Below, piece by piece: positions 1-5,170 of a DNA stretch of 5,170 nucleotides. Made by a program: the position numbers and the translations under genes. Below the pieces are notes generated by a model. The model was given only the letters and a program-made list of their open reading frames with translations, had not been told where the DNA came from and did no database searches. Within the stretch, counting starts at the first letter, position 1; every line of letters begins with the position of its first letter. The DNA is from Candidatus Heimdallarchaeota archaeon (GTDB taxonomy: Archaea; Asgardarchaeota; Heimdallarchaeia; Heimdallarchaeales; Heimdallarchaeaceae). The DNA lies in assembly GCA_023135215.1 (NCBI GenBank), contig JAGLTP010000428.1:1-5170 (forward strand), written 5' to 3'.

Positions 1-70
1 AAAAAGCCAAAATAGGGACGAATTATTTCTCTTTTTCTCTTTCTCCTACTGCCACTGTATTATCACCACT
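1..70. other. Non-coding window edge with polypyrimidine tract
   Basis: This is the sequence downstream of the broken binding-protein gene. I see no supported coding region in it. Positions 26-47 are an uninterrupted 22-base pyrimidine run on the plus strand (a purine run on the minus strand). Positions 1-5 are A5, which reads as T5 on the minus strand and could be part of an archaeal U-tract terminator for the upstream gene, but the window edge cuts it off, so no terminator is called. Confidence 0.4.
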
Positions 71-2015
71 CTAACATTTCTTAGACTTCCTCGATAGTAT
101 TATTAAGATAGCCGCAGCTCCAATTGAAGCTATAACATTTAATAATTTCAAAGGAGTTTCGACTGGTTCTACATAATATCCTGCCGCGTACAACCATTCA
201 TACGAAGCGTCAAGATCTTGATGATATTTGATTATGTCGTCATAATGATAACGAGCTATTGTAGGAACAATACAACTATGACAAACTATAGCTTCTTCAT
301 CGAAAAATACTCGATTCATTTCATCCCTATCTATTGCATAGCATATTGCTTTACGGACTGCTAGAGCTTTTGTATAATCCTCCTTTCCTGCTACTTCTAA
401 CCATTCAAAATTACTAGCTCCACCGATAAATGGTCTCATTAGATTAAAAAACATGAAACCATAGCTAAATGATGCTTTTGAAAAAACAGAAAATCTTGGA
501 TCACTTTGCATCTCCTTTATTTCAGCTGTTTAGCAGTTAAACTAACAATATCCAATTTTCCAGCTTTAAATTCAGCTATATTCGAGGAATAATCCCCAAT
601 TTCTCTAAGATTAAGTGTTTCCACAAAAGGTTCCATATCTGTTCTACCATCAATTTTTCCTATGCCATTCCAATAAGGACTTTTACGTAGAACTGTAAGC
701 ATATCAAGAATATAATAATCGAGCATAAAAGGTCCTCAACCAAAAGCAGATATGCTGTATGTAGTCTACTGAGGAGTTTTTGTTATATTAGGATAGATTC
801 CAGTGCATTCTACATCTCCAGAGGTATAAGTAATGGTTGAATCTGTAGAATTTAGGAAAAACTCTGGTAAGATACTAAAGGACAAACTTGACCAGAAATC
901 AACATAATCTTCTATTTCTGGAGTTGCAGGATCTCCATCAATATGAATATGGAATGCAAGTTCATCATGAGGATCCACATAAATATCAGATATCCATGAG
1001 AGAAGAGTAGCATGATTACTCACATCATCATTAGCTCCAGCTAAGTATGTAAAAACTGCGTCTTTAGCCGTAATTTGCTGATTTGTTCCATCGCTATATT
1101 CATCATTTTTTAATCCTTTCATTAAATCAGTAGGGAGAATTGAGCTAAGTGGAGGGGAGTTAATCTCTCTCTCTCTGTAATATTCACAGAAGGATTCCAA
1201 AAAATATTATCTCTTAAATAGAATTTATAATGGTGATCATCAATTTCTTCCCAGTCATGAACAAGTCCAGTTTTAAGTGGGTATTGATCAGGACTCCATA
1301 CAACAATAGCCTCATCAATTAATTCAAGGATTTCTGCGCTATCACTATCAACTATAAACAGAGGTTTAAGCTCAAGCCAGAAACCACTTGCAGCATTGAA
1401 TTCAGATATGTTTTTTTGTCCATGATGATACCCATCAAAACTCATGTAGGGAGCACAATTAACAAATCCCCATCTCATATCGTACCCTTTTGTATTCGAC
1501 CAAATAGCTTGATATCTTTTAAAAGTGAATAATGGTAGCATTGGAAGGATTTTATCCATAAGTAATTCTTGCCATTTGAAATAATGGTGTTGTCTCTGTT
1601 CAAAATCCATTATTGTTATCCCTACTTTTAGCATTTGCTCGCTTTGATTACAATATGGAATGTCTGTTCTTATATCGAAGATATTCATCGTTCCTTTTTC
1701 CATGAAATTTATTCTCATATCTGGAGTAATACTTCCTCCCCAACCAACTATTCCCAAATCATAATTATGAGTTGCAATTAATTCACCGACGAATATAGCC
1801 CATTCTTCCACAGTAACCTTAACATTGATTCCTATTTCCCTAAGATACTGTGCGATGTATAAACCGAAATCTGGTCTAGTTGCCGCTCCATTTGTTTTAA
1901 GTACTAAATTTGCTATTGTAGAACCAGTAGCTAGGTTATTACTGGAATTATACGCACTTACAGTTAAAATACATGTTAAGAGGAAAAAAAGCATGAATTT
2001 TCTATTTTTCTTCAT
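71..2015 (-). pseudogene. Broken, circularly permuted family-5 ABC transporter solute-binding protein with C-terminal membrane anchor
   Basis: Intact relatives would bind peptides or similar solutes outside the cell and pass them to an ABC permease. Four fragments on one strand (2015-1122, 1200-766, 726-517, 511-71) form one protein. Reconstructed numbering: signal peptide 1-21 (KKNRK, then a hydrophobic core); 37-178 the usual C-terminal third (YLREIGINVKV, YDLGIVGWGG, LPMLPLF); 215-321 the usual N-terminal lobe (KTGLVHDWEEIDD, KFYLRDNIFW, TAKDAVF); about 420-500 the GxGPF and SPYW region; 552-567 the AVRKAICYAIDR signature; AAGYY at 610-614; a transmembrane helix at about 621-640; then basic SRKSKKC. 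Lesions: one extra AG in a dinucleotide run (1164-1176), TAG at 768-766, TGA at 738-736, and one A lost near 529-531. Removing AG and restoring A gives exactly 648 codons. Motifs are well kept, so decay looks recent. The start at 2015 has a good ribosome binding site. Sequencing error could explain the two frameshifts but less easily the two stops. Confidence 0.85.
1164..1176. repeat. (CT)6 dinucleotide microsatellite at a frameshift site
   Basis: A run of six CT units preceded by T (read as AG repeats in the coding direction) lies inside the binding-protein gene, at reconstructed codons 281-284. The upstream frame stays open into this run and is lost just after it; the downstream frame continues from it. 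One AG unit fewer would join the two frames as NITEREINSPPL. The site is therefore a slippage frameshift, from mutation, phase variation or assembly error. Confidence 0.8.
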
Positions 2016-2020
2016 TCAAA

Positions 2021-2028
2021 TCTCCTTT
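2021..2028 (-). promoter_or_regulatory. Shine-Dalgarno sequence of the binding-protein gene
   Basis: On the minus strand the sequence AAAGGAGA precedes the ATG at 2015, with six bases between GGAG-A and the start codon. It is the only strong ribosome binding site in front of a predicted start in the window, and together with the signal peptide directly after the ATG it fixes the start of this gene. Confidence 0.7.
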
Positions 2029-2060
2029 AGTTGTGAATTTACATGATAACTTTCCATTTC

Positions 2061-2069
2061 TATAATATT
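2061..2069 (-). promoter_or_regulatory. Possible TATA box for the binding-protein gene
   Basis: The minus-strand sequence AATATTATA lies about 46-54 bases upstream of the ATG at 2015, behind a purine-rich stretch (GGGAG). Archaeal TATA boxes sit roughly 25-30 bases before the transcription start, so this would give a short leader of about 20-25 bases containing the Shine-Dalgarno sequence. In such AT-rich DNA a match of this kind is weak evidence. Confidence 0.35.
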
Positions 2070-2110
2070 CTCCCTATGTTGGAACTAGACTTTAACTCTT
2101 TTCCAGACTA

Positions 2111-4090
2111 TTAGATTTTGATTGAAAAAAGCTTATTGCCAACAACGTGTTGTTCTTGCTGGATATCAATTAATCTCTCCTTTTTGATATCAGTTACTGT
2201 TTTGGTTATTCCTATGATTTCCATTCGTTTTGATAGTGATGAATCTATTTCTGCAAGATTAGCAATTTGATCAGCTTTTCTTTTAAATTCCTTTTCTTCA
2301 AAGGAGATTTTTTTCTCTAATCTTACTAATCCCTTCTCTTTTGCTATTAAATTTGCTTTAGCTAAGAATTGTTGAGCTTCTTTAACATCTGCTTCTATCA
2401 ATAATATTTGTGACTGTAACCACAGTATTTCAACTATTAATGGAAAAGCATCACTTGATTCCGCAAATTCAAACAATTTGGAAACATATTTACTTAATTT
2501 CTTCAGAACTTCTTTATCATCGGTCTGTAATAATTGTTTAATAAGAATTTCACACAGACAGAGCAAAGAGTCAATAAGCAATCTGTAATTTATTTCTTCT
2601 TTTAATAGCTGTTCAAGTAAAACCTCAGCTTGAATTAGATCACTAATTTTTTTGCTAAGTTTAAGAACTAGGGCTTGTAGATACCGAAAATATTGTTCAG
2701 TTGGTTTAGTACTTAGTTCATCAATAATAGATCTCACTTTCTCTAAATGATTTTCTGCTAATGCTGCATTATTTGATTCAACAGCAAGAATAACAATTAG
2801 ACTATGACTTGCATATATCCCCCATTTTAGATTTTTCTCCTCTCTAAGCTTTAAACTTTCCTTTGTGTATTCTAAAGCTTCTTTTAGCATTCCTTTATGC
2901 CAATAAACTTCTGCAATTGCTGCTAAATAGCCTGAAATAGCAAATATATTTCCACCTTGTTTACAATAATTCAAAACCTCTTCTCTTATCTTTAATGCTT
3001 CGTCTAATTCCCCTTTGAGAAGATGCACTTCACTAATACTCCACGATATACTAGGAACTTTTGGATCTCCTAATTCAACATATATTCTGTAAGCTTTAGT
3101 AAGATATTCAAATGATTTTTCCAGTTTACCCCATTGTAAGTACAATATATTTCCAATTTGTGTATAACACTCTGCAATCTTTTCTCTGTAATTTTCCTCC
3201 AAAAAGAAGGTTAAACATTCTTCATATAACTCCAAAGCTTCATTCCTTTCTCCCTTGTATAAATGTAATCCCGCCTTAAGATATTTTGTTTGAAACAAAC
3301 CTCTCTCACTATCTAATTCTTCGTATAGATTATTCGCTTTTTGAAATAACTCTTCCGATAAGTTAAGCTCCCCCATTTGAGCGTGAACATCACAAATATA
3401 ACAATAAACAAATGCAGTAATATATTTGTTATTCCATTCCAAACTTATTTTCAAAGCTTTTTCCCAAAATTCCAGAGATTTCACTAAATCTCCTTTCATA
3501 CGATAACATATGGCTAATTGTCTGTAGTTATAAGCTAAATCATCTTGATTTCCAAGCTCGAGATTGAATTGCATACTTTGCTCTACTGATTGAATAATTT
3601 CATCTACTATTGTAGAAGAGACTTCCATTCCCAATTGTAATTTAAAATGGCTCAAAAAACCTTTCCAGACCAGAAATTGTGCTTTTCTATGTTTGAATTC
3701 TGAGGGAAAAGATGATTCAATCTCATCAAGCAAAATGCCTAATTCTGTAAAGAATTCATTAAATTCCTTAAACTCATTTAAATCCCATAGAGGAAGATAC
3801 ATCCAATGGATGGATTCAAACTCCAACAATTTATTATTAATTTTCTTACTTTCATCATATGCTTCCTTTAAAATTGTCAAAGATGGAATAGAATAGTCTC
3901 TATTATAATCAAACCATGCTATATGAAATAAAACTCTTCCTTTAAGGATCTTAGTTTTTATTTTTTCTTCAGCTGAGCTTTCTGTTTTTTCTAATATTTC
4001 ATCCAACTGATTTAATACTTCATAGTATTGACCACCTAGAAACATTTTAGATAGTTCTTCAAGTTTTTCTTCGTTTTTTGATGACAACAA
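2111..4090 (-). CDS. Large tetratricopeptide-repeat (TPR) protein, function unknown
   Basis: This 659-residue protein has no signal peptide or membrane segment and is probably a cytosolic protein-binding scaffold. The clearest TPR helix pairs are at about residues 183-216, 223-256, 263-296, 303-337, 344-376 and 384-417, with the usual G/A spacing (such as YRMKGDLVKSLEFWEKAL and HLLKGELDEALKIREEVL). Weaker repeat-like helices cover 11-35, 423-457 and 552-585. The last 70 residues are a charged helical tail ending in KLFSIKI, with no enzyme domain visible. The start is uncertain. The frame opens after a TGA at 4096-4094 and the first starts are two adjacent TTG codons (4090 and 4087); the first ATG is residue 16, which would cut into a helix that looks like part of the fold. 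No Shine-Dalgarno sequence is seen, but a TATA-like box fits leaderless initiation at TTG. Proteins of this style are numerous in Asgard archaea, and the partner cannot be read from sequence. Confidence 0.88.
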   Translation of the reverse strand: MLSSKNEEKLEELSKMFLGGQYYEVLNQLDEILEKTESSAEEKIKTKILKGRVLFHIAWFDYNRDYSIPSLTILKEAYDESKKINNKLLEFESIHWMYLPLWDLNEFKEFNEFFTELGILLDEIESSFPSEFKHRKAQFLVWKGFLSHFKLQLGMEVSSTIVDEIIQSVEQSMQFNLELGNQDDLAYNYRQLAICYRMKGDLVKSLEFWEKALKISLEWNNKYITAFVYCYICDVHAQMGELNLSEELFQKANNLYEELDSERGLFQTKYLKAGLHLYKGERNEALELYEECLTFFLEENYREKIAECYTQIGNILYLQWGKLEKSFEYLTKAYRIYVELGDPKVPSISWSISEVHLLKGELDEALKIREEVLNYCKQGGNIFAISGYLAAIAEVYWHKGMLKEALEYTKESLKLREEKNLKWGIYASHSLIVILAVESNNAALAENHLEKVRSIIDELSTKPTEQYFRYLQALVLKLSKKISDLIQAEVLLEQLLKEEINYRLLIDSLLCLCEILIKQLLQTDDKEVLKKLSKYVSKLFEFAESSDAFPLIVEILWLQSQILLIEADVKEAQQFLAKANLIAKEKGLVRLEKKISFEEKEFKRKADQIANLAEIDSSLSKRMEIIGITKTVTDIKKERLIDIQQEQHVVGNKLFSIKI

Positions 4091-4113
4091 TAATCATATA
4101 ACAATATGCAAAT

Positions 4114-4124
4114 GAAATATTAAC
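4114..4124 (-). promoter_or_regulatory. Possible TATA box for the TPR gene
   Basis: The minus-strand sequence GTTAATATTTC is centred about 29 bases upstream of the TTG at 4090. That spacing would place transcription start at or a few bases before the TTG, consistent with a leaderless mRNA and with the absence of a Shine-Dalgarno sequence. The AT-rich background limits confidence. Confidence 0.35.
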
Positions 4125-4178
4125 TTTTCTCAAAACCAACATAAAACACTGAATTTCATGAGAAATAGCTTATCAATT

Positions 4179-4188
4179 CACAATTGTG
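4179..4188. promoter_or_regulatory. 10-bp perfect palindrome, possible operator
   Basis: CACAATTGTG reads the same on both strands. It lies in the middle of the divergent intergenic region, upstream of both TATA-like boxes, where a dimeric regulator could act on both genes. The assignment rests on symmetry and position alone. Confidence 0.25.
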
Positions 4189-4191
4189 TTC

Positions 4192-4218
4192 TGTTACTCA
4201 ATTTTTTGTAACATGTTA
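4192..4218. promoter_or_regulatory. Inverted repeat and overlapping palindrome next to the cytochrome-like gene promoter
   Basis: TGTTAC at 4192-4197 is mirrored by GTAACA at 4208-4213 with ten bases between the arms. The right arm overlaps a perfect 10-bp palindrome, TAACATGTTA, at 4209-4218, which ends three bases before the TATA-like box at 4222. This is a typical place for an archaeal activator or for control of TBP/TFB access. No bound factor can be named from the sequence. Confidence 0.3.
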
Positions 4219-4221
4219 AGC

Positions 4222-4229
4222 TTTAAAAG
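4222..4229 (+). promoter_or_regulatory. Possible TATA box for the cytochrome-b-like gene
   Basis: TTTAAAAG is centred about 31 bases upstream of the ATG at 4257. It would start transcription only a few bases before the ATG, giving a nearly leaderless mRNA. No Shine-Dalgarno sequence precedes this ATG, which agrees with that reading. An 8-bp palindrome, ACGTACGT (4237-4244), lies between the box and the start. Confidence 0.45.
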
Positions 4230-4256
4230 AAATTTCACGTACGTTAACTTACCAAA

Positions 4257-5170
4257 ATGGCTTCTTTTAGAGTTAGAATACACAGAATAGTATCTTGGAC
4301 TTTGGTTGTTGCATTCCTTACAACTATTATCACAGGATATGCTCAAACACAAAATTGGTTTAGAGATCAATATCTGTTGTCAAAACTGCACAGAATCTTT
4401 GAATGGATTTTTCTTCCTTTATTGATTTATCATACAGTGTATGTTATGTTTTTTGTAAAGATCAAACTAGAAAAACTAGTAACTAAAATCAAACAAAGAA
4501 GAGGAACAACGATTAATTCTCTGAGACTTGTTCAGAAGTTATCAAGCTGGTTGATACTTGTTTTTGCAGTATTGATTATTCTTTCAGGCTTGAATGGATA
4601 CGTTTGGTTTGCTAATACTTTCGGAGAAATAATTCCTTTTACTTGGCATACAACTCTTGATGCTTTACTTACTATATCCATTTTTATTCACATAGCGGTC
4701 GGATTGAAATTTTTCCTGATGAGAAGAAGAGTAAGAAAGAAGATTATTGATTATACCATTGTTCTTGTATCTGTTGCTCTTATAGCAGGAACTATTTACT
4801 TACAAATACCAAGTCAAGGTGTTTTAGGACCTCCTCCAAGTCCTGATGAAAAGACTGTTACAGTAAATATTGCTTATGAAGATTATGAATTCTATACTTC
4901 AGAAGTTGAAACAGTAAGACCTGATATTTTCCAACCTGGATATTTCTCTATGTTTGATGTTCTGGTTCATCTAGATGAGAAAAATTCTATAAATCTTGAA
5001 TATCATTTTGATGAGTCTATGAATACGCATGTAATTGATTCATTGAACGGACAGACTGGTTGGTGGTATAATGCGTTTTATAGTGGAGGTTGGAGGGAAA
5101 CTAATGCTTTCAGGATGGATCACTATCCATGGAAGAATGGTACTACTTTGGAAATTGTGAGTGCTACTGA
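4257..5170 (+). CDS. Di-heme cytochrome-b-like membrane protein with external DUF4430-like domain (3' end cut by window)
   Basis: An open frame of 304 codons runs off the window end with no stop, so the protein is incomplete. Five hydrophobic helices lie at about residues 12-28, 46-67, 96-116, 131-153 and 164-182. Helix 2 has H45 and H59 and helix 4 has H131 and H145; both pairs are H-x13-H, the spacing by which cytochrome b four-helix bundles hold two stacked hemes. Basic loops at the N-terminus, 68-94 and 155-162 put these inside, so the C-terminal part (about 187 onward) is outside. After a GPPPSPDE linker, that part has SMFDVLVHLDEKN, a THVIDSLNG segment and a WWY motif, resembling DUF4430 (a transcobalamin-C-terminal-like beta-grasp fold). 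The likely role is transmembrane electron transfer, with the outer domain binding a ligand or partner; this is inferred. DUF4405-type or b561-like proteins are the alternative membrane-domain assignments. The start has no Shine-Dalgarno sequence but a fitting TATA-like box. Confidence 0.82.
   Translation, partial: MASFRVRIHRIVSWTLVVAFLTTIITGYAQTQNWFRDQYLLSKLHRIFEWIFLPLLIYHTVYVMFFVKIKLEKLVTKIKQRRGTTINSLRLVQKLSSWLILVFAVLIILSGLNGYVWFANTFGEIIPFTWHTTLDALLTISIFIHIAVGLKFFLMRRRVRKKIIDYTIVLVSVALIAGTIYLQIPSQGVLGPPPSPDEKTVTVNIAYEDYEFYTSEVETVRPDIFQPGYFSMFDVLVHLDEKNSINLEYHFDESMNTHVIDSLNGQTGWWYNAFYSGGWRETNAFRMDHYPWKNGTTLEIVSAT

Noticed and set aside
512..518. AAAGGAG directly before the ATG at 511 as a ribosome binding site
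   Set aside because: There is no spacer between the purine run and the ATG. In the corrected frame these bases encode KE within TAEIKEMQSDPRF, so the match is coding sequence.
726..737. GAGG seven bases before the ATG at 726 as a start signal for an independent gene
   Set aside because: The frame continues through from the upstream fragment apart from two stops, and the residues before the ATG (AFG-x-GPF) match the expected GxGPY motif, so the ATG is internal.
71..2015. Four separate small genes instead of one broken gene
   Set aside because: Each piece carries a different, non-overlapping part of one binding protein; the pieces join by tiny corrections to an exact codon count, and only the first has a signal peptide and a properly spaced ribosome binding site.
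1825..2046. Plus-strand open frame of 73 codons
   Set aside because: It lies opposite the signal peptide and first conserved segment of the binding-protein gene, has no family features, and its basic/hydrophobic end is the reverse complement of real coding sequence.
3693..3896. Plus-strand open frame of 67 codons
   Set aside because: It is fully antisense to the N-terminal part of the TPR gene. The Ser/Asn-rich composition is what reverse-complemented helical Glu/Phe/Leu codons produce.
1..5170. CRISPR array, tRNA, rRNA, insertion sequence or transposase
   Set aside because: No regularly spaced direct repeats, cloverleaf-like segment, ribosomal sequence, terminal inverted repeats or transposase motifs were seen on either strand by eye.

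Overview
The window looks archaeal, most likely from an AT-rich Asgard (Heimdallarchaeia-like) genome. The reasons are low G+C, AGA/ATA-rich codon use, TATA-like boxes placed for leaderless or nearly leaderless transcripts, a long cytosolic TPR protein of a kind abundant in Asgard archaea, and a surface-anchored peptide-type solute-binding protein. The lineage call is an inference from protein style; there is no rRNA or marker gene here.

Positions 71-2015 (minus strand) hold the remains of one gene for a family-5 (oligopeptide/dipeptide type) ABC transporter solute-binding protein. It has an N-terminal signal peptide and a C-terminal membrane anchor. Two small frameshifts and two in-frame stop codons break it into four reading-frame pieces. 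Undoing the frameshifts gives exactly 648 codons. The segment order is circularly permuted relative to classical OppA/DppA proteins: the piece that normally forms the C-terminal third comes first. No permease or ATPase gene lies in the window.

Positions 2111-4090 (minus strand) encode an intact 659-residue TPR protein, apparently starting at TTG. It lies upstream of the binding-protein gene on the same strand, but a 95-bp gap with its own TATA-like box and Shine-Dalgarno sequence suggests separate transcription.

Positions 4091-4256 are a divergent intergenic region with a TATA-like box facing each way and several short palindromes. From 4257 a plus-strand gene runs off the window end. It encodes a five-helix membrane protein with two H-x13-H pairs, predicted to bind two hemes b, followed by an external domain resembling DUF4430. 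It is the most functionally suggestive intact gene here: a probable transmembrane electron-transfer protein carrying an extracellular domain. Nothing in the sequence ties the three genes into one pathway.
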